DNA of 64,000 nt from Anaerolineae bacterium. Its GTDB lineage: Bacteria; Chloroflexota; Anaerolineae; Anaerolineales; Villigracilaceae. The stretch spans positions 1-64,000 of the forward strand of contig JAFLCE010000001.1 of assembly GCA_017303655.1 (NCBI GenBank), read 5' to 3'. Position 1 is the stretch's first letter, and each line of letters begins with the position of its first letter. The notes under the pieces were generated by a model. The model saw nothing but the letters and a program-made list of their open reading frames with translations, ran no database searches and was not told the origin of the DNA. Below are positions 1-9,797 of the stretch, one piece after another. The position numbers and the translations under genes were made by a program.

Positions 1-69
1 GACAACAATGGTAACAACGATGGCGGCGGCTAAACCCGCGAAAATCTGACTATTTTTAGTGGCAAACAT
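1..69 (-). CDS. N-terminus of an unknown membrane-anchored or exported protein (partial)
   Basis: On the minus strand an ATG at 69 opens a frame that stays open to the window edge (23 codons). The peptide begins MFATKNSQIFAGLAAAIVV and continues hydrophobic, like a signal anchor or signal peptide. No good Shine-Dalgarno is visible upstream. If real, this gene is divergent from the megasynthase gene that starts 19 bases away. That would leave no room for the missing 5' part of the FAAL domain. The family cannot be named from so little sequence. Confidence 0.35.
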   Translation of the reverse strand, partial: MFATKNSQIFAGLAAAIVVTIVV

Positions 70-87
70 GGTGCTTGATTTTTTAAA

Positions 88-3000
88 ATGAAAGAAAAGT
101 GCCTGGGAAAAGGAAGGGGCCCTTTGCGCTGGCTCGAAGCCATCACTCGTTTTGAGGGCAACACCTGTGGCGCGCCAAATTTTGCGTATGACCTGTGTGT
201 TGATAAGATCACACCTGAGCAGAAGGAATCGCTGGACTTGAGTTCGTGGTCTCTGGCGTTTTGCGGCGCCGAACCGATTCGCCCTGAGACGTTGGAACGC
301 TTCGCCCGCGCCTTTGCCGGGTGCGGCTTCCGAAAGACTTCTTTCTACCCTTGTTACGGCATGGCGGAAAGTGCCTTGATCGTCTCCGGCGCGGATGGTC
401 CCTCTGAACCACGAACCTTCACCGTCGACCGAAAATCGTTGGAAAGCGATCTGGTTGTTCCTTCTGTGGAAAACGAAGAAGGCTCCGTAACCATGGTGAA
501 CTGTGGTCCTCCGATCATTGACCAGAAGATCATCATCGTTAACCCTACGACCTTGTTGCAATGCGAGTCGAATCAAGTTGGCGAGATATGGGTTGCCGGT
601 CCGAGTGTGGCACAGGGATATTGGGGTATGGAAGAGGAGTCTCGCAAAACATTTCAAGCCTATGTTGCAGACACGAATGAAGGTCCATTTCTGCGCACAG
701 GTGACCTTGGTTTTATAAATAACGGTGAACTCTTTGTAACAGGTCGCTTGAAAGACTTGATTATCATTCACGGCAGTAATCACTATCCTCAGGATATTGA
801 GCTAACCGTCGAGACTTGTCATCCTGCTTTACAGCCTGCTGGTGGAGCGGCATTCTCCATCACAGAGGGCGATAAAGAACAACTTGTTATTGTCCAAGAA
901 TTAAACAGGCAAAATAGACAAGCGGATATTAATGAAGTGGCTGGGGCGATTCGTCAGGCAGTGGCAGACAAGCATGACTTGCAGATATTCGCCATTGTGT
1001 TGATCAAGCCAATGAGCATTCCCAAAACATCCAGCGGAAAGATTCAACGCCGCGCGTGTAAAACAGTGTTTCTAAATGGCGAGTTGGAAATGGTGGGTGA
1101 ATGGCGGGCGAAGAAGTCATCCGTTCCCGTCGCTTCAAAAGAGAAAACAACCTCTCTTCCTTTTAAAATGGAGAAGACGGGATTGAATGCAAATGTTATT
1201 CAAGCCTGGCTGGTGACTCGCATCGCCTCCATGTTGGAGATGGATGCCGCATCGATTGATCCTCGTCAGCCGTTTACCTATTACGGTTTGGGCTCTGTTC
1301 AAGCCGTCAGTCTCACTGGGGATTTGGAAGATTTTCTAGGTCGTAAACTTGCGCCTACTCTCGCGTGGGATTATCCGACTATCGAGCTGTTGGCGAATCA
1401 TTTGGCGAATGATTCGCAACCAACCAAAACCGTTTCGGCTCCCGCACCTATTCAGCCTTCTTCAAAATTCACACGCGAACCTATCGCGATCATTGGAATG
1501 AGTTGTCGCTTCCCGCAAGCAGCAAATCCGCAAGCTTTTTGGGATTTGCTCCGAAACGGAGTCGATGCCATCAGCGAAGTCCCTGCAGACCGCTGGAATG
1601 TGGATGCGTTCTATTCGTCAGATTCCAATACAGCAGGAAAAGTCACTTCTCGTTGGGGTGGCTTCCTTGACGATGTAGATTTGTTTGATACTCACTTCTT
1701 TGGGATTTCTCCGCGTGAAGCAACACGCATGGACCCGCAACAACGCCTCTTACTTGAAGTGAGTTGGGAAGCGCTCGAAAATGCGTTTATCCCACCCGCA
1801 TCATTGGCAGGCACTCGCACGGGCGTGTTTGTTGGCATCAGCAGCAATGATTATTCACGTCTGCAATTTGATGATGCCGAAAAAATTGACGCCTACGCAG
1901 GGACAGGTAACGCCCACAGCATCGCCGCGAATCGACTATCGTATTTTTACGACTTGCGCGGACCCAGCATGGCTGTGGATACGGCTTGTTCATCGTCTTT
2001 GGTGGCGACACATCTGGCGTGTCAAAGTCTTCAGAACGGCGAATCAGATCTGGGCGTGGTCGGAGGCGTGAACTTAATCCTCACTCCCGAATTGACCATC
2101 ACTTTCTCGCAGGCTCGAATGCTCTCTCCTGATGGACGTTGCAAAACATTCGATGCGGGCGCAGATGGATACGTGCGAGGCGAAGGCTGCGGGGTGATCA
2201 TTTTGAAGCGCATGTCAGATGCGATCCGCGATGGCGATAATATTCTTGCGTTGATCCGCGGTTCGGCGGTGAATCAGGATGGACGCAGCAACGGTCTGAC
2301 CGCCCCGAACGGACTCGCTCAACAGGATGTCATTCGGCAGGCATTGGCAAATGCGCAAGTCGCGTCGCATCAGATCGGTTATGTGGAAGCGCATGGCACG
2401 GGCACGCCGCTTGGCGACCCGATCGAGATGGCTTCGTTGCACGCGGTCCTTGATGATGGGCAGACGAACGGAAGGGTGTTGGTCGGTTCGGTAAAAACGA
2501 ATATTGGTCACCTTGAGTCTGCGGCGGGGATTGCAGGGCTGATCAAATCTGTGCTTGCTATGCAGCACGAAGCCATTCCGCCTCACCTTCACTTAAAAGA
2601 AGTCAATCCATATCTGTCTCTGGAAAATTCGCGGCTTGAAATTGGAACTTACTTGCGTCCATGGAAGCGACGCGAGCAACCTCGCTTTGCAGGGGTGAGT
2701 TCCTTTGGTTTTGGCGGCACGAATGCGCACATCATTCTTTCAGATGCGCCAATGCTTGCTTCATCAACGCCGCCAGAAATTATGGAACGTCCGCGCCACA
2801 TCTTTGCTTTATCCGCAAAGACGGATTCTTCATTGATTGAATTGGCTGAGCAAACAAGAGTTCAAATCGAGTCGATGCAAATGCCTGTGAGTGATTTTAG
2901 TTTTACAGCTAATACAACTCGCTCACACCTTGAACATCGCTTAACCGTTCAAGCCAGCACGCCTGCCGAACTAAAAGCTGGGTTGGATGCTTTTATTTCC

Positions 3001-6000
3001 AACACGAACGTTCCTGCCTTATCAACGGGTCATGCTAAACCCGGCGCACAGCCCAAGATCGCTTTCCTGTTCACGGGGCAGGGCGCTCAATACATCGGCA
3101 TGGGACGTCAGCTTTATGAAACGCAGACCGTCTTCCGCGCGGCTTTGGATCAGTGTGCTGAAATTCTGAATTCCATTTTAGATCGTCCGTTGTTGGATGT
3201 GATGTATCCGCAAGATAAAAACGATATGTTGCTCAATCAAACCACTTATACCCAGCCCGCGCTTTTCGCTTTCGAATACGCGCTAGCCACGCTGTGGCGT
3301 TCTTGGGGTTTTGAACCGCAAGCCGTGCTTGGGCACAGTGTCGGCGAATATGTTGCCGCGTGCATCGCAGGTGTCTTCACGTTGGAAGATGGTCTGCGCC
3401 TCATTGCCGAACGCGCGCGCCTGATGGGCAGCCTTCCGAACAACGGAAGCATGGCGGCGGTCTTTGCCGATGCCTCGCGTGTGGCAGATGCTTTGAAACC
3501 GTATCAAGCCCAAGTGTCTATCGCCGCCGTGAACGGACCCGATAACACCGTTATCTCTGGCGAGAAATTCGCTGTGCAAAATGTTTTGGATGCGCTCGCA
3601 AAACTTGGCATTGCATCCAAGCCGCTCACGGTTTCGCATGCATTCCATTCTCCTTTGATGGATTCGATACTGGATGACTTTGAATCAGCCGCGCAACGGA
3701 TTCAATTCAACGCACCGCGCCTCTCTCTAAGCTCGAACCTGCTCGGCGGTATTCTCGAACCTGATACTACGCCGGATGCTTCGTACTGGCGGCAGCACAT
3801 CCGCGCGGAAGTGAAATTTGCCGAAGGGATGCAGTCTCTTGCCAACCTCGGCATTGATACCTTCATTGAAATTGGTCCCAGCCCTACGTTGTTGAGCATG
3901 GGCAAACGCTGCCTGCCAGAATCCAAAGCCGCATGGCTGCCCTCACTACGTCAAGGACAGGATGATTGGCAAATTATTTTGGATAGCCTCGGCAAACTCT
4001 ACACCCAGGGCGCGGACGTAGACTGGGCTGCCTTCGATGAAGGCTACCCACGCAAAAAAGTTTCTCTACCCAACTATCCATTTGATCGTCAACGCTATTG
4101 GTTTGAATCCGCTGCAAAGAAGTTTGTGGTTTCGGAAAGCCATCAGGTTGTATCAACTCCAAAGGCTCAACCTGAAAAAAATAACGGGAAGACTCCAAGC
4201 CATGAAACACCAAAGGCAAAAGAACTTCCTGCGAATGATGTAGACCGCTCTCTTCTATTAAATACAGAACCAGCTAAACGTCAGCATGTTTTGGAAGATT
4301 TCATTCAGCGAAACGCCACCCGTATCTTAGGCATGGATGCCGCACGACTGGGTCTTGATCAACCACTTGATACGGTTGGACTAGATTCGTTGATGGCGAT
4401 TGAACTCAAGAACTCGCTTGAATCAAAATTGGGAATCAATCTTTCAATTGCAAGTCTGCTCCAAGGTCCGACGATCTCCAGTCTCGCCAGGGAAATGCTT
4501 GGGGAGCTGGATTCGCCTGAGGAGTCGAATGAGGCGCCGCTTCTCATCTCGCAAGAACCGTCTGTAGAGAGTCCGCTTTCTTATGGGCAGCAGGCGCTTT
4601 GGTTCCTGCATCAACTTTTGCCTGAAGATAATTCTTTCAACGTGGCGGGAGCGGTCCGCATTCTTGGTGACTTGGATGTGGCTGCGCTTGAAGGCGCACT
4701 CGAACAAGTCGCAGAGCGTCACGAAGCATTGCGCAGCACCTTCCATGTCCTGGATGGTGAGCCTGTTCAACGCGTCCATGCGACGGCAAGCGTTAAGTTA
4801 CAGATCGTAGATGCGTCGGGTATTGGACTAGAAGAATTGCGCGGCAGACTCGCCGCCGAAGCGCATCGTTCATTCGACCTGGAAAATGAACCTGCCTTGC
4901 GCGTGCTGTTATTTAGAACGAAAGAAAATTCTGAAAATATTCTGCTGCTTTCGATGGACCACATCATCACAGATTTCTGGTCGATGACGATTTTTGTGCG
5001 TGAGTTGCTTGCGGTTTACGAAGCGAATAAGTCTGGCGAGCCGATCGAATTGCCGCAGCTTCAAGCGGGCTACTCAGACTTTGTCCGCTGGCAGGCAACG
5101 ATGTTGGAGAGCCCGCGAGGGGAGAAGCTTTGGGAGTATTGGCAGAATAAACTTTCTGGCGAGCTGCCTGCATTGAACCTGCCGACGGACCGTCCGCGCA
5201 AGGCGATGCAAACGTATCGTGGCGACTCTGAACATATCTTTATGGATGGCGATTTGTATAAGGGACTGAAATCCCTTGCGCAGGAAAATGGCTCAACCTT
5301 GTTTATGACTCTGTTAGCCGCCTTCCAAACTTTATTGCATCGTTATTCGAATCAAGAAGATTTCGTGGTCGGTTCTGTGACCGCAGGGCGAAGTCATTCA
5401 GAATTGAGCGACCTGATCGGTTACTTTATCAACCCGATTGCATTGCGCGCGGATTTTTCAGGTGTGCCCACTTTTCAAGAGATCCTTCAACGCGTTCGCC
5501 AGACGACACTCGGTGCATTTGAACATCAAGATTATCCGCCCGCGTTACTTTCCAAACGTTTGGGTTTACAACGCGATTCCAGCCGTCCGCCGTTGTTTGA
5601 AACCATGTTCATTTTGCAAAAAGCGCAGGAAGCGGAAGTGCAGGCGCTCAGTCCGTTTGCGCTGGGAATTGACGGCGCACGCATGCAGATGAATGATCTG
5701 GTCATTGAATCCATCGCCTTAAAAGGTGAACCCGCGCAATTTGACCTGACCATGATGATGGCTGAGTCGGATGATGGTCTAGCGGCGGCTCTTCAATACA
5801 ACACAGATTTGTTTGACTCCGAAACCATCCAGCGGATGTTGGAGCATTTTTCCAATTTGTTGCAAGGAATTGTTTCTGACCCATTGAAGCCCATATCCTC
5901 CTATTCCCTATTGAGTGATTTGGAACGCGAGCAAATCCTTTTCGAGTGGAATGAGACTCAAACCGATTATCCGCGCGAGCTTTGCATTCATGACTTGTTT

Positions 6001-9000
6001 CAGGAGCAGGTGAAACGCATACCAAATGCAGTCGCTGTGCAATTTGAAGATCAGAGCCTGACCTACAAGGAACTGAATAAGCGTTCCGACGAACTCTCAA
6101 AGATTTTGATCGGTCAGGGAGTCAAACCGGGAGTCCTTGTTGGCATCTATGTGAAGCGCTCGCTCGATATGTTGGTCGCATTATTGGGCGTCCTCAAGGC
6201 TGGCGGAGCCTATCTGCCTTTGGACCCGTCATTCCCGTCCGAGCGGCTTGCTTTCATGCTGGCTGATTCAGGTGCATCTTTTATTCTCACGCAAACAAGT
6301 ATTCAATCAACTATGCCTGAGCATAAGGCGCAGGTTATCTGTTTGGATGCTCTGGAACAAGTGGCTTTAGAAAGAAAAAAGAAGAAAGAAGCCAAGCCTA
6401 ATGACCTTGCTTATGTGATCTACACATCAGGTTCGACAGGAAAACCAAAGGGAGTTCAGATTCATCATCAAGCGGTGGTCAATTTCCTGTGTTCCATGCG
6501 GCAGAATTTGAAGATCAATGCAGCGGATACGCTTCTTGCGGTCACCACGCTTTCATTTGATATTGCCGTTTTGGAATTGTTGCTGCCGCTGACTGTGGGA
6601 GCGCGGGTCATGATCGCCAGTTCTGAGATAGTTGCAGATGGAACGCTTCTGGCTGATGCCCTAACACAGTCCAACGCCACTGTGATGCAGGCAACACCTG
6701 CCAGTTGGAGGTCCTTGCTTGAGGCGGGCTGGAAGGGGAAACCTGACCTCAAGATCCTATGCGGCGGTGAAGCCTTGGTCTCCGATTTGTCAGAGCGATT
6801 ATTGGAACGCGGCGCGGAATTGTGGAACCTTTACGGTCCTACCGAGACCACGATCTGGTCTACACTGTATCAGGTCACATCAAACGAAGCTCATGGAATT
6901 TCCAATACCATTCCAATTGGCAGACCGATCGCAAATACACAGATATATATTTTGGATTCCGAGTTGCAGCCCGTCCCTGTGGGTGTGATCGGTGACCTGT
7001 ACATCGGCGGAGATGGAGTTAGCCGCGGATATTTGAATCGACCCGAGTTGACTGCTGAGCGATTTATTCCGAATCCGTTTGATGTTTTTTCTACAATCTA
7101 CAAAACTGGCGACATTGCACGCTATCTTCCCGATGGAAATATTGAATTCTTTGGGCGTAGCGACCAGCAAGTGAAAGTCCGTGGGTTCCGCATTGAGACA
7201 GGAGAGATCGAAGTGCGTCTGGCGAGTCATCCATCTGTGCGGCAGGCTGTGGTGGGAGTTTGGAAGGAAAAATCGTCAGATGCGAGTCTAGTTGCATGGA
7301 TAGTACCCGCTTCGGCTGAGAGTGAGGCGGAAGCTCGTCAATTGCGCGAACATTTACGTCAGGCGCTTCCCGAATATATGGTCCCATCTACTTTCGTGAG
7401 TATCGAATCCTTGCCGTTGACCCCCAATGGCAAAGTGGACCGCAAGGCATTGCCGCAGCCAACGCAGGCACGACCTGATCTTCGTTTGCCGTATGTCACG
7501 CCGCGCACATCTTTAGAAAAAGAATTGGCGCTGATCTGTGCCGAAGTGCTGGGGTTGGAAACGTCAAACGGTCATTTTGCAGTGGGTGTGCATGATAACT
7601 TCTTTGATCTGGGCGGTCATTCGTTGTTGGGAACGCGTTTGGTTTTTAAGCTGCGAGAAAAATACAAACTTGAATCTGCTCATTTGCCATTGAGAGCTTT
7701 ATTCGAACAGCCCACTGTTGCCAACCTAGCGAGGATCATTGACGTGGCGATAAAAGGCGAAGGGGAAGTGGTGTATGCGAGCCGCGGCAATTTTATCCAG
7801 AGCGGACAATTAAGTTTGGAGAAATTAACTGCAGAGGCGCAGCTCGCACCAGACATTAATGCAAATGGTCTCGTTTATAACCATATCGATGAACCTAAAA
7901 ATATTTTACTCACAGGTGCAACGGGTTTCGTTGGAGCATTCTTGCTGCATGACCTGCTTCGGATGACCTCTGCGGATGTGCATTGTCTATTGCGTGCGGA
8001 AGATGCTGCAATGGGCGTTCAGCGTTTGAAAAATAACCTGAATAAATATTTATTGTGGGATGATGCGTTTACGGAACGTATCAAACCCATACTGGGCGAT
8101 CTGGGTGAACCTCGCCTGGGTCTTACAGATGAAGTCTTCGAACAACTTACTCATGTGATCGATGTGATCTACCACAATGGTGCGCTGGTTAATTTTGTGT
8201 ATCCATATCATGCACACAAGGCTTCCAACGTGTTAGGGACACAGGAAGTTCTGCGTCTCGCAAGCCGCATAAAACTAAAGCCGGTTCACTTCGTTTCTAC
8301 GTTATCTATTTTATATTCAGGTGACGCGAACGATGGGCGCATCATCCGTGAAGATGTAAGTTTGGATGAAGTCGGTGCGCCGTTTGGCGGTTACGCCCAA
8401 AGCAAATGGGTGGCAGAAAAACTGATGACGCAGGCAGGCGAGCGCGGTATTCCGTATGCCATTTATCGTCCGGGCTTGGTTTCGGGTCACAGCATCTCCG
8501 GTGCATGGAACAACGATAACTTGATATCGAGCATGACTCGCGCCTGCATCCTTTTGGGAAGTGTTCCCACTCTCGATGTCATGGTCAACATCGTGCCTGT
8601 GGATTTTGTGAGCGCTGCCATTGTGAACCTTTCTCAAAACCCGGAAAACTTCGGCAAGGTTTATCACTTGGATAATCATGAGGCGCTTCACTTCAGTAAA
8701 CTTGCGGAGTGGATGACCAAACAGGGCTTCAATGCCCGCAAATTATCCTTCGACGAATGGCGTGCGGAACTCTTCAGGCAAACGGCTTATATGCCTTCGG
8801 ATGGATGGGAACCCTATCTGCCCTTACTTGAAGAAGTGGAAGAAAAACAAGTCTTCATGCCAGAGTTCGACCTTACGAACACACTCACCCGGTTGGAAGG
8901 CAGCGGCATTGCCTGTCATCCTGTGAATGGTCCATTGCTTTCACGGTATCTGAAGTATTTCACTGCGGATGGACTCCCTGAAGGTTTATACAAAGACTCT

Positions 9001-9036
9001 CCACTCAACACGCAAAATTCGCAAAGTGTTCAGTGA
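88..9036 (+). CDS. Hybrid PKS-NRPS megasynthase: FAAL(partial)-ACP-KS-AT-ACP-C-A(Gly)-PCP-reductase
   Basis: A 2982-aa assembly line. Residues ~12-320 are the C-terminal two thirds of a fatty acyl-AMP ligase (WLEAI, PNFAYDLC, YGMAES, KTSSGKIQRR); its P-loop third is missing. ACP1 carries Ser403 (GLGSVQAV). The KS (~464-885) has Cys634, His769 and His808. The AT (~990-1310) has Ser1084 in GHSVGE and HAFH at 1184-1187, the malonyl-type signature. No KR, DH, ER or methyltransferase follows, so the beta-keto group should remain. ACP2 has Ser1434. The C domain starts ~1496 with DHIITDF at its active site. The A domain (~1960-2460) has YTSGSTG at 2112 and Lys2449; its pocket reads D-I-L-Q-L-G-L-I-W-K, the published glycine code. 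The PCP has Ser2512. A thioester reductase (GATGFVG at 2610, Tyr2769/Lys2773) ends the protein, so release should give an aldehyde or alcohol. The ATG at 88 lacks an SD and an in-frame TGA lies just upstream. Confidence 0.93.
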   Translation: MKEKCLGKGRGPLRWLEAITRFEGNTCGAPNFAYDLCVDKITPEQKESLDLSSWSLAFCGAEPIRPETLERFARAFAGCGFRKTSFYPCYGMAESALIVSGADGPSEPRTFTVDRKSLESDLVVPSVENEEGSVTMVNCGPPIIDQKIIIVNPTTLLQCESNQVGEIWVAGPSVAQGYWGMEEESRKTFQAYVADTNEGPFLRTGDLGFINNGELFVTGRLKDLIIIHGSNHYPQDIELTVETCHPALQPAGGAAFSITEGDKEQLVIVQELNRQNRQADINEVAGAIRQAVADKHDLQIFAIVLIKPMSIPKTSSGKIQRRACKTVFLNGELEMVGEWRAKKSSVPVASKEKTTSLPFKMEKTGLNANVIQAWLVTRIASMLEMDAASIDPRQPFTYYGLGSVQAVSLTGDLEDFLGRKLAPTLAWDYPTIELLANHLANDSQPTKTVSAPAPIQPSSKFTREPIAIIGMSCRFPQAANPQAFWDLLRNGVDAISEVPADRWNVDAFYSSDSNTAGKVTSRWGGFLDDVDLFDTHFFGISPREATRMDPQQRLLLEVSWEALENAFIPPASLAGTRTGVFVGISSNDYSRLQFDDAEKIDAYAGTGNAHSIAANRLSYFYDLRGPSMAVDTACSSSLVATHLACQSLQNGESDLGVVGGVNLILTPELTITFSQARMLSPDGRCKTFDAGADGYVRGEGCGVIILKRMSDAIRDGDNILALIRGSAVNQDGRSNGLTAPNGLAQQDVIRQALANAQVASHQIGYVEAHGTGTPLGDPIEMASLHAVLDDGQTNGRVLVGSVKTNIGHLESAAGIAGLIKSVLAMQHEAIPPHLHLKEVNPYLSLENSRLEIGTYLRPWKRREQPRFAGVSSFGFGGTNAHIILSDAPMLASSTPPEIMERPRHIFALSAKTDSSLIELAEQTRVQIESMQMPVSDFSFTANTTRSHLEHRLTVQASTPAELKAGLDAFISNTNVPALSTGHAKPGAQPKIAFLFTGQGAQYIGMGRQLYETQTVFRAALDQCAEILNSILDRPLLDVMYPQDKNDMLLNQTTYTQPALFAFEYALATLWRSWGFEPQAVLGHSVGEYVAACIAGVFTLEDGLRLIAERARLMGSLPNNGSMAAVFADASRVADALKPYQAQVSIAAVNGPDNTVISGEKFAVQNVLDALAKLGIASKPLTVSHAFHSPLMDSILDDFESAAQRIQFNAPRLSLSSNLLGGILEPDTTPDASYWRQHIRAEVKFAEGMQSLANLGIDTFIEIGPSPTLLSMGKRCLPESKAAWLPSLRQGQDDWQIILDSLGKLYTQGADVDWAAFDEGYPRKKVSLPNYPFDRQRYWFESAAKKFVVSESHQVVSTPKAQPEKNNGKTPSHETPKAKELPANDVDRSLLLNTEPAKRQHVLEDFIQRNATRILGMDAARLGLDQPLDTVGLDSLMAIELKNSLESKLGINLSIASLLQGPTISSLAREMLGELDSPEESNEAPLLISQEPSVESPLSYGQQALWFLHQLLPEDNSFNVAGAVRILGDLDVAALEGALEQVAERHEALRSTFHVLDGEPVQRVHATASVKLQIVDASGIGLEELRGRLAAEAHRSFDLENEPALRVLLFRTKENSENILLLSMDHIITDFWSMTIFVRELLAVYEANKSGEPIELPQLQAGYSDFVRWQATMLESPRGEKLWEYWQNKLSGELPALNLPTDRPRKAMQTYRGDSEHIFMDGDLYKGLKSLAQENGSTLFMTLLAAFQTLLHRYSNQEDFVVGSVTAGRSHSELSDLIGYFINPIALRADFSGVPTFQEILQRVRQTTLGAFEHQDYPPALLSKRLGLQRDSSRPPLFETMFILQKAQEAEVQALSPFALGIDGARMQMNDLVIESIALKGEPAQFDLTMMMAESDDGLAAALQYNTDLFDSETIQRMLEHFSNLLQGIVSDPLKPISSYSLLSDLEREQILFEWNETQTDYPRELCIHDLFQEQVKRIPNAVAVQFEDQSLTYKELNKRSDELSKILIGQGVKPGVLVGIYVKRSLDMLVALLGVLKAGGAYLPLDPSFPSERLAFMLADSGASFILTQTSIQSTMPEHKAQVICLDALEQVALERKKKKEAKPNDLAYVIYTSGSTGKPKGVQIHHQAVVNFLCSMRQNLKINAADTLLAVTTLSFDIAVLELLLPLTVGARVMIASSEIVADGTLLADALTQSNATVMQATPASWRSLLEAGWKGKPDLKILCGGEALVSDLSERLLERGAELWNLYGPTETTIWSTLYQVTSNEAHGISNTIPIGRPIANTQIYILDSELQPVPVGVIGDLYIGGDGVSRGYLNRPELTAERFIPNPFDVFSTIYKTGDIARYLPDGNIEFFGRSDQQVKVRGFRIETGEIEVRLASHPSVRQAVVGVWKEKSSDASLVAWIVPASAESEAEARQLREHLRQALPEYMVPSTFVSIESLPLTPNGKVDRKALPQPTQARPDLRLPYVTPRTSLEKELALICAEVLGLETSNGHFAVGVHDNFFDLGGHSLLGTRLVFKLREKYKLESAHLPLRALFEQPTVANLARIIDVAIKGEGEVVYASRGNFIQSGQLSLEKLTAEAQLAPDINANGLVYNHIDEPKNILLTGATGFVGAFLLHDLLRMTSADVHCLLRAEDAAMGVQRLKNNLNKYLLWDDAFTERIKPILGDLGEPRLGLTDEVFEQLTHVIDVIYHNGALVNFVYPYHAHKASNVLGTQEVLRLASRIKLKPVHFVSTLSILYSGDANDGRIIREDVSLDEVGAPFGGYAQSKWVAEKLMTQAGERGIPYAIYRPGLVSGHSISGAWNNDNLISSMTRACILLGSVPTLDVMVNIVPVDFVSAAIVNLSQNPENFGKVYHLDNHEALHFSKLAEWMTKQGFNARKLSFDEWRAELFRQTAYMPSDGWEPYLPLLEEVEEKQVFMPEFDLTNTLTRLEGSGIACHPVNGPLLSRYLKYFTADGLPEGLYKDSPLNTQNSQSVQ

Positions 9037-9050
9037 CTTAGATTTTGTTC

Positions 9051-9797
9051 ATGAAAAATAATCGTTGGCTCGTTTGCCCGCAGCCCAATTCAAGCGCAAC
9101 TGCCCGCCTGTTTCTCTTTCCATACGCAGGTGGTGCTCCATCTTCGTTTAATAAATGGGCTGCTGAGTTTCCAAAAGATATTGAGGTAAGCATTGCTCAT
9201 TACCCTGGAAGGGGATCGCGCTTCAATGAACCTCCGATCAAAGAACTTTTGGTTTTAGTTGAAGAAATTACGAACGCCATTCAACCTGAATTGGGTAAGC
9301 CGTTTTTTTTCTTTGGTCATAGCTTGGGAGCCGTGCTTGCTTTTGAGGTTGCGCGCCGAATACGCCCTCAGCCGCAAATTCTTTTTGTCTCGGCTTGTGG
9401 TGCGCCGCATGTTCCAAATCCAAATCGTCCTATTTATGCCCTGTCCGACTCTGAATTTATAAAATCTTTGCAGGAGTTAAATGGACTCCCTGCTGAAGTA
9501 GTGAGCAATGCAGAATTAATGGAGTTGCTTATTCCAGCCTTGCGCGCTGATTTTGAAGCTGTTGAAAATTATCAATACACATCCAATGACCGTCGACTGG
9601 AATGTCCCATCGTTGCCTTCGGTGGGTCGGATGATTCCCATGTAGATCGTGCTCGTTTGGATAATTGGGATCATCATACCAACGGCAGTTTTAAATCAAA
9701 GATTTTTCAGGGCGACCATTTCTTCATCAATACCACACGTCAATCTGTGATAAATTCCATGATCGCCGAGATAGGATTTCATCATGCAAAAAAATAA
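9051..9797 (+). CDS. Type II thioesterase (GrsT/RifR family)
   Basis: A stand-alone alpha/beta-hydrolase thioesterase of about 248 aa, the usual length for editing thioesterases that remove misprimed or stalled acyl groups from carrier proteins. The N-terminal FLFPYAGG segment, nucleophile elbow GHSLG and late GDHFFI histidine match the Ser-Asp-His family; GGSDD may carry the acid. It begins 14 bases after the megasynthase stop and overlaps the next gene by 14 bases, so the three genes should be co-translated. I chose the ATG at 9051; an in-frame TTG at 9045 would add two residues. There is no clear SD, consistent with coupling to the gene before. Confidence 0.92.
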   Translation: MKNNRWLVCPQPNSSATARLFLFPYAGGAPSSFNKWAAEFPKDIEVSIAHYPGRGSRFNEPPIKELLVLVEEITNAIQPELGKPFFFFGHSLGAVLAFEVARRIRPQPQILFVSACGAPHVPNPNRPIYALSDSEFIKSLQELNGLPAEVVSNAELMELLIPALRADFEAVENYQYTSNDRRLECPIVAFGGSDDSHVDRARLDNWDHHTNGSFKSKIFQGDHFFINTTRQSVINSMIAEIGFHHAKK

